Source: Streptomyces albogriseolus (lineage in GTDB: Bacteria; Actinomycetota; Actinomycetes; Streptomycetales; Streptomycetaceae). Taken from it: a DNA stretch of 64,000 nt. The stretch is from positions 1 through 64,000 of the forward strand of contig BMVA01000017.1 of assembly GCA_014650475.1 (NCBI GenBank). Direction: 5' to 3'. Position numbers and translations under genes: made by a program. Every line of letters begins with the position of its first letter. Position 1 is the stretch's first letter. Positions 16,008 through 25,730 of this stretch are shown in pieces. Under the pieces are notes generated by a model. That model saw nothing but the letters and a program-made list of their open reading frames with translations, was not told the DNA's origin and did not search any database.

Positions 16008-19000
16008 GTGAGCAGCGATCGGGACGGTACGCACGGGAGCTGGGCGACCCCCGGCGATGACCAGCCCGACGCGGAGTCCGCCGTCGAGACGACGGGCGAG
16101 TTCACCATCGACTACGCGCCGCCGGCCTGGTACACGCAGAACGCCTCGGAGACGGCTTCCTCGGCCTCGGCGGCCGGTTCCTCCACTTCCGCCTCCGACT
16201 CCGGGTCCGGGTCCGGTTCCGGTGACTCGTCCGGTTCGCCGGCGGGTGCCGGTGATCCGGGAGCTTCGGATGCTTCGGGGGGTTCTTCGTCCTCCTCGGG
16301 CGGGATCATTCCGCCGCTCCCGGGGCTGACTCCGCCTCCGCACGCCATGGGGGCCTCCGGGCCGTCCGCCCTTCCGACGCCTCCGGCACCGGCTCCCGGG
16401 GCGCCCTTCACTCCGCCCGCGCCCGCGCCCGCTCCAGGCGCCCCGTTCACGCCCCCGGCGCCTGCGCCCGGTGCGCCGTTCACGCCTCCCCCGCCGCCCT
16501 CCGGCGGGCCCGCCGCCGTGCCCCGGCTGCCGGTGGGAAGCGGGTTCGAGCCGCAGCAGCCGGAGACGAACGCGGCTGAGGAGGAGAAGGAGGAGCAGGA
16601 GCGGGAGGCCAGGCCTGAGACGGCTTCCCCGGACGCGTCTTCGTCTCCTGCCGCCGTGCCGGTCATGCCGGTCGGGCAGGAGCCGTCGCAGTACGTCGAG
16701 CCCTCGGACGGGACCGACAAGGGCGACATCGAGAGCGGCGCCACGATCCGTTTCTCCGCCGCCGCCTTGAAGCGGGAGATCGTTGAGCGCGATGCGGCCG
16801 CCGAGGCGGAGAAGGCCAAGGAGGAGGACGCCTCCGGGTCCGAAGACGGGCCCGAATCCCACTCCGACAGCGATTCCGACACCGACACCGACACCGACAG
16901 CTCCGAGGCTTCGGTTGAGCCGGTTGTCTCGGCGGACGAGGGTTCTGACGATCCGTCCGAGTCCAGTGGTGACGCCGACGAGCGTGACGGGCTCGACGCG
17001 GACTCCTTCGGTCCCGAGGGCGCCGAGAGCGCCGCTGCGGACGCCGAGGACGCCGAGGACCCCGAGAGCGCCGCTGTGGACGCCGAGTCCGCTGACGTGG
17101 AGGACGACGTTCCGACAGCGTCGGAGGACGAGGACGAGGACGAGGACCAGCCCAAGGACGCCGTTCCCGCCGACGCGGACGACCAGGACGACGAGCCCGA
17201 GGACGCCGTTCCGGGGCCGGTCGACACGCCTCAGGCGCCTTCGGCTCCGCCCGCGTACCCGAGCGCTCCCCCGGCGGGCGGCGACTGGTCCATGCAGCCG
17301 CCTCAGCCGCAGACGCCGCAGGGTGGTGTGCCCGCTCCGCAGCCGCCGTTCCAGCCGCAGGCGCCCCAGCCGGCGCCGGCCGCCTGGAACCCCCCGCCGG
17401 TTCCGCCGACGCAGCCGGCAGACGCGGCCCAGCAGCCGCCCCAGGCCCCGACCCCGACCCCGGCCGGCTACGGCTTCCCTCCCGCCGGGCCCGCGCAGCC
17501 GCCCGCCCAGCAGCCCGGATACGGCTTCCCGCAGCCCCCCGCCCCCGGACAGCAACAGGCCGAGCCCCCGGCACCCGCCGCGCAACAGCCGCCCCAGACC
17601 CCGACCCCGCCCGCGCCCCCGGCCGGCTACGGCTTCCCTCCCGCCGGGCCCGCGCAGCCGCAGCCCGAGGCACAGCCCCAGCCTCAGCCCGGCGCGCCCA
17701 ACGCCCAGCCCGGGTACGGCTTCCCGCAGCCCCCCGTCCAGCCCCAGCCCCAGCCGGGTGCCCCCACCCCACCCCCCGGGTACGGGTTCCCGCAGCCCGG
17801 CGCCGGCGCCGGTGCTCCGGGTGTGCCCGCTCCCCCGGCCCAGCCGAGCGGTTACGGCTTCCCCCAGCAGCCCGCCCCGCCTGCCCAGCCGCAGCCCCAG
17901 CAGCCCCACCCCGGCGTCCCGCCCCAGGCACAGCCCCCGCAGGCGCCGCAGCCACAGGCGCCGCAGCCGCAGCCGCCTCAGCAGCCCGTCGACCCGCGGA
18001 GCGGCACCGCCTGGCCGCAGCCCGTGCAGCACGACCAGCGCCAGCCGGTCAACCCCGGTGCCGCACCGCTCGGTTACACGGCCGCCGTCGAGCTGTCGTC
18101 GGACCGGCTGCTCAACAGCAAGAAGCAGAAGGCGAAGAGCAGCCGTCCCGCGGCCGGCGGGTCGCGGTTCAAGCTGGGCGGGAAGAAGGAGGAGGCCGAG
18201 CGGCAGCGGAAGCTGGAGCTGATCCGCACGCCGGTGCTGTCCTGCTACCGCATCGCCGTCATCAGCCTCAAGGGCGGCGTCGGCAAGACGACCACCACCA
18301 CCGCGCTCGGCGCCACGCTCGCCAGCGAGCGGCAGGACAAGATCCTGGCGATCGACGCCAACCCGGACGCCGGTACGCTCGGCCGCCGTGTGCGGCGCGA
18401 GACCGGGGCCACCATCCGTGACCTCGTCCAGGCGATCCCGTACCTCAACTCCTACATGGACATTCGGCGGTTCACGTCGCAGGCGCCCTCCGGTCTGGAG
18501 ATCATCGCCAACGACGTCGACCCGGCCGTGTCCACGACGTTCAACGACGAGGACTACCGGCGCGCCATCGACGTGCTCGGCAAGCAGTACCCGATCATCC
18601 TCACCGACTCCGGCACCGGTCTGCTGTACTCCGCCATGCGCGGGGTGCTGGACCTCGCCGACCAGCTCATCATCATCTCCACACCGTCCGTGGACGGTGC
18701 GAGCAGCGCCAGCACCACGCTGGACTGGCTGTCGGCGCACGGGTACGCGGACCTCGTGTCCCGGTCCCTCACCGTCATCTCCGGTGTGCGCGAGACCGGC
18801 AAGATGATCAAGGTCGAGGACATCGTGTCGCACTTCGAGACGCGCTGCCGTGGTGTGATCGTCGTGCCGTTCGACGAGCACCTGGCCGCCGGCGCCGAGG
18901 TCGACCTCGACATGATGCGGCCCAAGGTGCGCGAGGCGTACTTCAACCTCGCGGCGATGGTCGCCGAGGACTTCGTCCGGCACCAGCAGTCGCACGGGCT

Positions 19001-19394
19001 GTGGACGTCCGACGGCAACCCGCCGCCGGTCGCCGCCCCGCCCATGCCGGGCCAGCCGGTCCCGGGCCAGCCCTACCCCGGTCAGCCCGCCCCGGGGCCG
19101 TACGTGCCGGGTCAGGGCGTCCCCGGCCAGCCGGGCGCGTACCCGCAGCAGCAGCCTCAGCCGCCGCAGCATCCCCAGCAGGCCCCGCAGTCGCCTCAGG
19201 CCCCGCAGCCCCACCCGGGCCAGCCCTACGCCCAGCCGGGACAGCCGGGCCACCCGGCCCAGCCCGGCCAGCCCCCGGCCCAGCCGGGTCAGCAGGCCCA
19301 GCCGGGTCAGCCCTATCCTCAGGCGCCCGGCCAGCCGCAGCCGTACCCGCCGCACCCCGGCCAGCCCGGACACCCCGGCCCCGCACAGCAGTAG
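16008..19394 (+). CDS. EspI-like ESX protein: Pro-rich region plus MinD/ParA-type ATPase
   Basis: 1128 residues with an unusual layout. A Ser/Gly/Pro-rich N-terminal third is followed by a strongly acidic Asp/Ser/Glu tract (about 278-398), then some 290 residues of Pro/Gln-rich repeats containing many [10 protein letters not shown]-like units. A MinD/ParA ATPase domain covers about 745-1005: deviant Walker [16 protein letters not shown] near 753, [14 protein letters not shown], and the switch region [18 protein letters not shown] Pro/Gln tail of PGQP repeats ends the protein. M. tuberculosis EspI, an ESX-1 regulator sensitive to ATP level, has the same Pro-rich plus MinD design. The GTG start is preceded by a perfect AGGAGG. 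A strong terminator follows. It may position or gate the secretion machine; that is inference. Confidence 0.82.
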   Translation: MSSDRDGTHGSWATPGDDQPDAESAVETTGEFTIDYAPPAWYTQNASETASSASAAGSSTSASDSGSGSGSGDSSGSPAGAGDPGASDASGGSSSSSGGIIPPLPGLTPPPHAMGASGPSALPTPPAPAPGAPFTPPAPAPAPGAPFTPPAPAPGAPFTPPPPPSGGPAAVPRLPVGSGFEPQQPETNAAEEEKEEQEREARPETASPDASSSPAAVPVMPVGQEPSQYVEPSDGTDKGDIESGATIRFSAAALKREIVERDAAAEAEKAKEEDASGSEDGPESHSDSDSDTDTDTDSSEASVEPVVSADEGSDDPSESSGDADERDGLDADSFGPEGAESAAADAEDAEDPESAAVDAESADVEDDVPTASEDEDEDEDQPKDAVPADADDQDDEPEDAVPGPVDTPQAPSAPPAYPSAPPAGGDWSMQPPQPQTPQGGVPAPQPPFQPQAPQPAPAAWNPPPVPPTQPADAAQQPPQAPTPTPAGYGFPPAGPAQPPAQQPGYGFPQPPAPGQQQAEPPAPAAQQPPQTPTPPAPPAGYGFPPAGPAQPQPEAQPQPQPGAPNAQPGYGFPQPPVQPQPQPGAPTPPPGYGFPQPGAGAGAPGVPAPPAQPSGYGFPQQPAPPAQPQPQQPHPGVPPQAQPPQAPQPQAPQPQPPQQPVDPRSGTAWPQPVQHDQRQPVNPGAAPLGYTAAVELSSDRLLNSKKQKAKSSRPAAGGSRFKLGGKKEEAERQRKLELIRTPVLSCYRIAVISLKGGVGKTTTTTALGATLASERQDKILAIDANPDAGTLGRRVRRETGATIRDLVQAIPYLNSYMDIRRFTSQAPSGLEIIANDVDPAVSTTFNDEDYRRAIDVLGKQYPIILTDSGTGLLYSAMRGVLDLADQLIIISTPSVDGASSASTTLDWLSAHGYADLVSRSLTVISGVRETGKMIKVEDIVSHFETRCRGVIVVPFDEHLAAGAEVDLDMMRPKVREAYFNLAAMVAEDFVRHQQSHGLWTSDGNPPPVAAPPMPGQPVPGQPYPGQPAPGPYVPGQGVPGQPGAYPQQQPQPPQHPQQAPQSPQAPQPHPGQPYAQPGQPGHPAQPGQPPAQPGQQAQPGQPYPQAPGQPQPYPPHPGQPGHPGPAQQ

Positions 19395-19425
19395 GGCTCA
19401 GCCCGAACCCCCGCACCGCCCGTAA

Positions 19426-19460
19426 GGGAAAGCGGCCCCTCCACGAGGGGCCGCTTTCCC
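19426..19460 (+). terminator. Strong terminator after the EspI-like gene
   Basis: Perfect 15-bp inverted repeat with arms GGGAAAGCGGCCCCT and AGGGGCCGCTTTCCC and a 5-base loop, 31 bases after the stop. It closes the eccE-EspI transcription unit. Confidence 0.85.
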
Positions 19461-19661
19461 GTGTCCGCACCGTCAGCCGCCGACCAGCACCGCGTCAGTG
19501 GTCTCGACCAATGGGTGCAAACACTGCGTCAACTCAACGTTTCCGCAGGCCACATGGGGTGCGCGCGCCGTTGACGGCCGTACATGCCGCTGATAGACAC
19601 ACCCTCACTCATCTGATCAGCCCGTCCCACCCGTGCGATCGACGACACGAGGTCTGCGCCC

Positions 19662-21524
19662 ATGGACACGAACGATCAGTACGGCGGTCACCACCGCACC
19701 CCTGGCCGGGTCCGGCTCGTCGTGGCGGCCGGTGCCGCGGCGCTCACGCTCAGCGCCGCGCTCGCCACCCCCCTCAGCCCCGCCCGACCGCAGGCTTACG
19801 CGGCCGACGACGGCGGCAGGGTGCTGACGGTCGCGGTGGCGCAGAGCGTCGACTCGCTCAGCCCGTTCCTCGCGGTGCGGCTGCTCAGCACCAGCATCCA
19901 CCGGCTCACCTATGAGTACCTCACCAACTACGACCCCGAGGACAACCACGTCGTCCCGGGACTGGCCACCCGGTGGGAGTCCTCCCCGGACAAGCTGACC
20001 TGGACGTACACGATCCGCTCCGACTCGCGGTGGTCGGACGGCAGGCAGGCCACCGCCGAGGACGCGGCGTGGACGTTCCAGACGATGATGACCGACCCGG
20101 GCGCGGCCACCGCCAACGGCAGCTTCGTCTCCAACTTCGAGAAGGTGACCGCGCCGAACCCGACCACGCTGGTCATCAAGCTGAAGAAGCCGCAGGCCAC
20201 GATGACGGCGCTGGACGTGCCCATCGTGCCCAAGCATGTGTGGGAGAAGGTCGACGACTTCTCGAAGTTCAACAACGACAAGGACTTCCCCGTGGTCGGC
20301 AACGGGCCGTTCGTCCTCACCGACCACAAGCCCGACAGCTACGTACGGCTGAAGGCCAACAGGGACTTCTGGCGCGGTGCGCCGAAGTTCGACGAGCTGG
20401 TCTTCCGCTACTACAAGGACCAGGACGCGGCGGTGTCGGCGCTGCGCAAGGGCGAGGTATCGTTCGTCGCCGGGTCGCCGTCACTGACGCCCGCCCAGGC
20501 GTCGTCGCTCAAGGGCGAGAAGAACATCCACGTCAACGACGCCCCCGGCCGCCGCTTCTACGCGCTGGCCGTCAACCCGGGCGCCAGGGCGAAGAACGGC
20601 GAGACGCTGGGGGACGGGCACCCCTCGCTGCTCGACCAGCGGGTGCGGAACGCGCTGTTCAAGGCGGTGGACCGCAAGGCCGTCATCGACAAGGTCTTCC
20701 AGGGGCACGCCGTGGAGGGCGCGGGTTACATCCCGCCCCGTTTCACGCAGTACTTCTGGAAGCCGTCCCCCGGACAGGAGCTGACGTACGACCCGGTGGA
20801 GGCCGGCCGGATGCTCGACCGGGCCGGGCTGCGGAAGAACGCGGACGGCAGGCGCGTCGGCAAGGACGGCAAGCCCCTCACCTACCGCGTGCTGTGTCAC
20901 GCCACCGACCCGAACGACAAGGCGATCGGCAGGTACCTTCAGGAGTGGTGGGGCGAGCTGGGCATCGGCGTCACCCTCACCTGTCTGGACAACGTGACCG
21001 ATCCCTGGCTGGCCGGTGAGTACGACCTCGCGTTCGACGGCTGGTCGGTGAACCCCGACCCGGACTTCGTGCTGTCGATCCACACCTGCGCCGCGCTGCC
21101 CGCCACCCCCGAGGACACCGGCGCGACCGACAACTTCATCTGCGACAAGAAGTACGACGAGCTGTACGCGCGGCAGCTCGCCGAGTACGACCCGGACAAG
21201 CGGGCCGCCCTCGTCAAGCAGATGGAGTCGCGGCTGTACGACCTCGGGTACATGAACGTCATGGCGTACCCGAACGCGGTGGAGGCGTACCGCACCGACC
21301 AGATCGCGTCGATCACCACCATGCCGGCGAAGGCGGGCAACATCTACGGGCAGGACGGCTACTGGAGCTGGTGGTCGGCGGTACCGGCGGACTCCGGGGA
21401 CTCCTCCGGCAGTTCCTCGTCGACCGGGGTGGTCATCGGGATCGTGACCGGTGTCGTCGTCCTCGCCGGTGTGGGCGCCTTCTTCGCGAGGCGGCGCCGG
21501 GCTACGGCCGACGAGCGTGAGTAG
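19662..21524 (+). CDS. Peptide ABC transporter substrate-binding protein, C-terminally anchored
   Basis: 620 residues, family 5 (DppA/OppA-like) extracytoplasmic binding protein. A signal-type hydrophobic segment lies at about 18-38; the mature part has SVDSLSPF, LTYEYLTNYDPEDN, the VVGNGPFVL motif and a YDPVEAGRMLDRAG segment typical of peptide binders. Unlike most Gram-positive members it has no lipobox cysteine; instead a C-terminal membrane helix (about 590-612, TGVVIGIVTGVVVLAG) ends in an Arg-rich tail. It is the first of five same-strand genes forming a complete importer. ATG 19662 with GAGG 9 bases upstream. The cargo is probably oligo- or dipeptides, but the family also includes sugar and nickel binders. 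Confidence 0.85.
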   Translation: MDTNDQYGGHHRTPGRVRLVVAAGAAALTLSAALATPLSPARPQAYAADDGGRVLTVAVAQSVDSLSPFLAVRLLSTSIHRLTYEYLTNYDPEDNHVVPGLATRWESSPDKLTWTYTIRSDSRWSDGRQATAEDAAWTFQTMMTDPGAATANGSFVSNFEKVTAPNPTTLVIKLKKPQATMTALDVPIVPKHVWEKVDDFSKFNNDKDFPVVGNGPFVLTDHKPDSYVRLKANRDFWRGAPKFDELVFRYYKDQDAAVSALRKGEVSFVAGSPSLTPAQASSLKGEKNIHVNDAPGRRFYALAVNPGARAKNGETLGDGHPSLLDQRVRNALFKAVDRKAVIDKVFQGHAVEGAGYIPPRFTQYFWKPSPGQELTYDPVEAGRMLDRAGLRKNADGRRVGKDGKPLTYRVLCHATDPNDKAIGRYLQEWWGELGIGVTLTCLDNVTDPWLAGEYDLAFDGWSVNPDPDFVLSIHTCAALPATPEDTGATDNFICDKKYDELYARQLAEYDPDKRAALVKQMESRLYDLGYMNVMAYPNAVEAYRTDQIASITTMPAKAGNIYGQDGYWSWWSAVPADSGDSSGSSSSTGVVIGIVTGVVVLAGVGAFFARRRRATADERE

Positions 21525-21539
21525 CGGACGGAGGCGCCG

Positions 21540-22568
21540 ATGACCGCCGACGCGGCGTCCGCACCGCTCGGGAAGCCGGGTGCCCGCACCGCCACCGCGT
21601 ATCCGCGGTACCTGGCCGGCAAGCTGGCGGGCGCGGCCGTGTCGCTGCTCGCCGTGCTCGTCACCAGCTTCTTCCTGTTCCGGCTGATCCCCGGCGACCC
21701 GGTGCGGTTCATGACCGGCGGGCGTCAGGTGTCGTCCGAGCAACTGGCCAACTACCGCGAACAGTTCGGCCTCGACCTGCCGTTGTGGCAGCAGTTCACC
21801 GACTACTGCGGCAAGGCCCTCACCGGTGACCTGGGGACCTCGTACCAGTTCAACGCCCCGGTGATCGACAAGATCACCGAGGCGTTGCCCCACACGCTGC
21901 TGCTCACCGGCACGGCCTTCGTGATCTACACCGTGCTGGGGATCGTCCTCGGCACGCGGTCGGCATGGCGGCACGGGCGGCTCGGCGACCGGCTCAACAC
22001 CGGTCTGGCGCTGGTCCTCTACTCGGTGCCGTCGTTCTGGCTGGGGCTGCTGCTGATCGTCACGCTGTCGGTCGGGATCGGACCGCTGCCGGGGCTGTTC
22101 CCCACCGGGGGCATGGAGTCGGGCGGCGAGGAGGGCTTCGCGTACGTCCTGGACGTGGCCCACCATCTCGTCCTGCCGGTGGTGACGCTGGTGGCCGTCG
22201 AGTACGGGCAGACGCTGCTGGTGACCCGGTCGGCGCTGATGGACGAGATGGGCAGCGACTATCTGACCACCGCCCGCGCCAAGGGGCTGCGCGACGACCT
22301 CGTACGGCGGCGCCACGCGGTGCCGAACGCGCTGCTGCCGACCGTGACGCTGATCTTCATCAACCTGGGCCGCACGGTGGCCGGGGTGATCCTGGTGGAG
22401 ACGGTGTTCTCCTGGCCGGGCCTCGGCGGGCTGTTCTACCAGGCGCTCAGCGTGCCCGATCTGCCGCTGGTGCAGGGGCTGTTCTTCGTGTTCGCCGCCG
22501 CGGTGATCGTGATGAACACCCTGGCCGATCTGATCTATCCGCTGCTCGACCCCCGGGTGGGCCGATGA
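21540..22568 (+). CDS. Peptide ABC transporter permease (DppB/OppB type)
   Basis: 342 residues with about six membrane segments. The N-terminal region is typical of DppB (FFLFRLIPGDPVRFM, then YREQFGLDLPLWQQF). The EAA-like coupling loop is SDYLTTARAKGL, which contacts the ATPases. It follows the binding protein by 15 bases with a GGAGG before the ATG, and its stop overlaps the next start (ATGA). Together with the next gene it forms the translocation pore. Confidence 0.88.
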   Translation: MTADAASAPLGKPGARTATAYPRYLAGKLAGAAVSLLAVLVTSFFLFRLIPGDPVRFMTGGRQVSSEQLANYREQFGLDLPLWQQFTDYCGKALTGDLGTSYQFNAPVIDKITEALPHTLLLTGTAFVIYTVLGIVLGTRSAWRHGRLGDRLNTGLALVLYSVPSFWLGLLLIVTLSVGIGPLPGLFPTGGMESGGEEGFAYVLDVAHHLVLPVVTLVAVEYGQTLLVTRSALMDEMGSDYLTTARAKGLRDDLVRRRHAVPNALLPTVTLIFINLGRTVAGVILVETVFSWPGLGGLFYQALSVPDLPLVQGLFFVFAAAVIVMNTLADLIYPLLDPRVGR

Positions 22569-23500
22569 CGACCGGGACCGGCATGACGAAGGAGCAGGGG
22601 TCCTCCCCGGTGCGGTCGCGCTCGCTCGCCCGGCGGCGGCGCCGGGACTCGGCCGCGCGCTTCTGGCGGCAGTACCGCACGCACCGGGCCGGGCTGTTCG
22701 GCCTGGGCGCGCTGCTGCTGTTCGCGCTGCCGGCGCTGACCGCCCCGCTGCTGGTCGGCTCCGACGTGGACGACGTGACCGACGCGCCCGGCGGCCCGCT
22801 GGAGGACCCGAGCACCGCGTTCCCCTTCGGCACCGACCGGTTCGGGCGGAACCTGCTCGGGCTGGTGATCTGGGGCGCACGCGTGTCGCTGCTGGTCGGG
22901 CTGCTCGCGGCCGTCCTGTCGGTGGCGATCGGAACGCTGATCGGGGTGACGGCGGGCCACTTCAAGGGCTGGTACGCCACGGTGACGATGCGGATCACCG
23001 ACTGGTTCCTCGTGATGCCGACGCTGGTGCTGGCGATCGCGCTGGCCACGGTGATGCCGCGGTCGCTGCTCACCATCGTGGTGGCGATCGGCGTGACCAC
23101 CTGGCCGACCACGGCACGGCTCGTGCGCGCGCAGACCCTGGCGGTGGAGACCCGGCCGTACATCGAGCGGGCGCGCGCGCTGGGCGGCGGGCACTGGCAC
23201 ATCATGTCCCGGCATGTGCTGCCGAACGTGATGCCGCTGGTCCTGGCGCAGACGACCCTGATCATCTCCTCGGCGATCCTCGCCGAGGCCACGCTCGCCT
23301 TCCTCGGGCTCGGCGACCCGACGGTCGTCTCCTGGGGCGCGCTGCTGCAGGACGCGCGGGAGGCGGGCGCCGTGAGCTCCGGGCACTGGTGGTACCTGGT
23401 GCCGCCGGGTGTCGCCATCGCCGTGGTGGCGCTGGCGTTCACGCTGTGCGGGCGGGCCGTGGAGCAGGTCCTCAACCCGCGGCTGGGGGTGTCCCGGTGA
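22565..23500 (+). CDS. Peptide ABC transporter permease (DppC/OppC type)
   Basis: 311 residues. The Arg-rich cytoplasmic N-terminus and the first membrane helix are followed by the DppC signature FPFGTDRFGRNLLGLVIWGARVS (split here as FPFGTDRFGRN and LLGLVIWGARVS). The coupling loop is YIERARALGGGHWHIM, and AEATLAFLGLG is typical of the family. ATG 22565 overlaps the stop of the preceding permease; its own stop overlaps the ATPase gene start (GTGA), so all subunits are translationally coupled. Partner of the DppB-like protein. Confidence 0.88.
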   Translation: MTTGTGMTKEQGSSPVRSRSLARRRRRDSAARFWRQYRTHRAGLFGLGALLLFALPALTAPLLVGSDVDDVTDAPGGPLEDPSTAFPFGTDRFGRNLLGLVIWGARVSLLVGLLAAVLSVAIGTLIGVTAGHFKGWYATVTMRITDWFLVMPTLVLAIALATVMPRSLLTIVVAIGVTTWPTTARLVRAQTLAVETRPYIERARALGGGHWHIMSRHVLPNVMPLVLAQTTLIISSAILAEATLAFLGLGDPTVVSWGALLQDAREAGAVSSGHWWYLVPPGVAIAVVALAFTLCGRAVEQVLNPRLGVSR

Positions 23501-24720
23501 GCCTGCTCGAGGTCAGGGACCTGACGGTGACGTACGCGGACGGCGCGGCGGCCGTGCGCGGGGTGGACCTGCGGCTGGACGCCGGCAGCAAACTCGGGAT
23601 CGCCGGGGAGTCGGGCTGCGGCAAGTCCACGCTCGCGCTGGCGCTGCTGCGGCTGCTCCCGGCGGGCGCCCGGGTCGGCGGGGAGATCCTGCTGGACGGC
23701 GAGGACGTGCTCGCCATGAAGTGGGGCCGGGTCCGGGCGGTGCGCTGGGCCGGCGCCTCGATCGTCTTCCAGGGCGCGATGCACTCCCTCAACCCGGTGC
23801 ACCGTATCGGCGACCAGATCGCCGAGCCGATCGTGCTGCACGGCCGGGCGACGGCGGCCGGGGCCCGGAAGCGGGCCGGGGAGCTGCTGGAACAGGTGGG
23901 TCTTCCGGCGGCCCGTGCGTCGGCGTATCCGCACGAACTGTCCGGAGGCCAGCGGCAGCGGGTGATGATCGCGATGGCGCTCGCCTGCGATCCGCGGCTG
24001 ATCGTCGCGGACGAGCCGACCACCGCGCTGGACGTGATGATCCAGGCGCAGATCCTGCGGCTGATCGAGCAGTCGGTCGCGGACCATGGCGTGGGGCTGG
24101 TGATGATCAGTCACGACCTGGCGGTGCTCGCCGACACCTGCGACCGGCTGGCGGTGATGTACGCGGGACGGGTGGTCGAGGAAGGGCCCGCCGCTCAGGT
24201 CCACGAGGACGCTCGGCACCCGTACGCCCGGGCCCTGTCGGCCGCCTTCCCCCGCATCGGCGACCCGTCGTCGCGCCGCGCGCCCCGCGGCCTGCCCGGC
24301 GACCCACCGGACCCGTCGGCGCTGCCGGGCGGCTGCACGTTCCATCCGCGCTGTCCGGTGGCGCTGGACTCCTGCGCGGTCGACGACCAGCCCCTGCGCG
24401 AGGTGGGCAGGGCCTGGCAGGCGGCCTGCGTACGGGTCGGGCGGGACGGCGCGGAAGAGCCGGCCGCGGGACATGACGGCGTCCCACCGCCCGGTGAAGC
24501 GCTGCGGCCCGCCGGCGCGGAACGGTCCGGCACGGTGTCACCCTCCGCTGACACGGAGCCGCACGGTGAGACGGCGCACCCCGCCGGCGCGGAACCGGAC
24601 GGCAAGACAACACCCCCCGCCGGCACGGAGCCGGACGGCAAGGCAGCACCCCCCACCACCCCGAAACCAGACGGCGGCCCCACCCGCCCCGGTGAGGAAG
24701 CGAGGCCCGGTACTCCATGA
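23497..24720 (+). CDS. Peptide ABC transporter ATPase (DppD/OppD type) with repetitive tail
   Basis: 407 residues. Walker A GESGCGKST (about 38-46), signature LSGGQRQR, Walker B LIVADEPTTALD and the C-terminal oligopeptide-transporter motif with cysteines (GGCTFHPRCPVALDSC) are all intact. An extra 60-residue tail at the C-terminus carries five 12-residue repeats of the type PAGxEPDGKxxP, encoded by 36-base units at 24508-24687. Such a tail is not part of the family and is probably disordered. The GTG start overlaps the DppC stop, and the stop overlaps the next ATPase gene. Confidence 0.88.
   Translation: MSLLEVRDLTVTYADGAAAVRGVDLRLDAGSKLGIAGESGCGKSTLALALLRLLPAGARVGGEILLDGEDVLAMKWGRVRAVRWAGASIVFQGAMHSLNPVHRIGDQIAEPIVLHGRATAAGARKRAGELLEQVGLPAARASAYPHELSGGQRQRVMIAMALACDPRLIVADEPTTALDVMIQAQILRLIEQSVADHGVGLVMISHDLAVLADTCDRLAVMYAGRVVEEGPAAQVHEDARHPYARALSAAFPRIGDPSSRRAPRGLPGDPPDPSALPGGCTFHPRCPVALDSCAVDDQPLREVGRAWQAACVRVGRDGAEEPAAGHDGVPPPGEALRPAGAERSGTVSPSADTEPHGETAHPAGAEPDGKTTPPAGTEPDGKAAPPTTPKPDGGPTRPGEEARPGTP
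24508..24687 (+). repeat. Five 36-bp tandem repeats at the 3' end of the DppD-like gene
   Basis: Five in-frame units of 36 bases encode PAGAERSGTVSP, SADTEPHGETAH, PAGAEPDGKTTP, PAGTEPDGKAAP and PTTPKPDGGPTR. Units three and four are the most alike. The unit length, a multiple of three, keeps the frame open when copy number changes. Confidence 0.75.
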
Positions 24721-25715
24721 CCCTCTCCCCCGGTACCGACACGACGACCGCGTTGCTCGGCGCGCACGGTGTGCACGTCGCCTTTCCCGGACGGCACGGC
24801 GCGCCCGACGCCCGGGCCGTGGACGGGGTCGACCTCGGCATCCGGCCCGGCGAGATCGTCGCCCTGGTCGGTGAGTCGGGATGCGGCAAGACGACGCTGG
24901 CCCGCACCCTGCTGGGCCTCGTCGCTCCGACCAAGGGCGGCGTCACCTTCGACGGACGGCCCCTGGCGTACTCCGGCCGCTCCCTCAAGGCGTACCGCAA
25001 GCGGGTGCAGCTGGTGCTGCAGGACCCGAGCGGCTCGCTCAACCCCCGGCACACCGTGTACGACGCGGTGGCCGAGGGACTGCGCATCCACGGTCACCGT
25101 GGTGACGAGCAGGCGGCCGTGGCCGAGGCACTGGCGCGGGCCGGCCTGCGGCCTCCGGAGCGTTTCTTCCTGCGCCGTCCGCACGAGCTGTCCGGCGGTC
25201 AGCGCCAGCGGGTGGTGATCGCGGGCGCGCTGGTGCTGGAGCCCGAACTCCTCGTCGCCGACGAGCCGGTGGCGTCCCTCGACGCGTCGGTGCGCGGCGA
25301 GATCCTGGGGCTGCTGCTGCGGCTGCGCGACGAACTGGGGCTGGCCGCGCTGGTCGTCACGCACGATCTGGGGCTGGCCTGGAACATCGCCGACCGGGTG
25401 GCGGTCATGTATCTGGGCCGGATCGTGGAGACGGGCCCGGTGGAGCAGGTGCTGACCGCTCCCCGGCACCCCTACACACAGGCGCTGCTGTCGGTGCTCC
25501 CCGACGCGCCCGGCGACCCCGTGGTCCTCACGGGTGAGCCGCCGGACCCGTCCCGTATCCCGTCCGGCTGCCGTTTCCACGCGCGCTGCCAGGTCCTGGC
25601 GGGCGGTGAGGCCGAACGGGCCGGAGTGGCGCAGGCGTGCCGGACGCGGGACCCGGGGATCCTGACCGGCGACGACACCGCTCAGGTCGCGTGCCACTGG
25701 GCGGCGGCACGCTGA
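24717..25715 (+). CDS. Peptide ABC transporter ATPase (DppF/OppF type)
   Basis: 332 residues. Walker A GESGCGKTT, signature LSGGQRQR and Walker B LLVADEPVASLD are present, followed by the H-loop THDLGLAWN and a C-terminal motif with cysteines (GCRFHARCQVL). Second ATPase of the peptide importer; heterodimerises with the DppD-like subunit. ATG 24717 overlaps the preceding stop (ATGA). It converges with ribF, the two stops being only 15 bases apart, and no clear terminator hairpin is visible between them. Confidence 0.88.
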   Translation: MTLSPGTDTTTALLGAHGVHVAFPGRHGAPDARAVDGVDLGIRPGEIVALVGESGCGKTTLARTLLGLVAPTKGGVTFDGRPLAYSGRSLKAYRKRVQLVLQDPSGSLNPRHTVYDAVAEGLRIHGHRGDEQAAVAEALARAGLRPPERFFLRRPHELSGGQRQRVVIAGALVLEPELLVADEPVASLDASVRGEILGLLLRLRDELGLAALVVTHDLGLAWNIADRVAVMYLGRIVETGPVEQVLTAPRHPYTQALLSVLPDAPGDPVVLTGEPPDPSRIPSGCRFHARCQVLAGGEAERAGVAQACRTRDPGILTGDDTAQVACHWAAAR

Positions 25716-25730
25716 CCCTGGAGGGAGACC

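Noticed and set aside
15891-19373. Long minus-strand frame opposite the EspI-like gene
   Set aside because: It is an Arg/Gly/Leu-rich mirror of the Pro-rich gene, has no ribosome binding site, and the plus strand carries a clear MinD ATPase.
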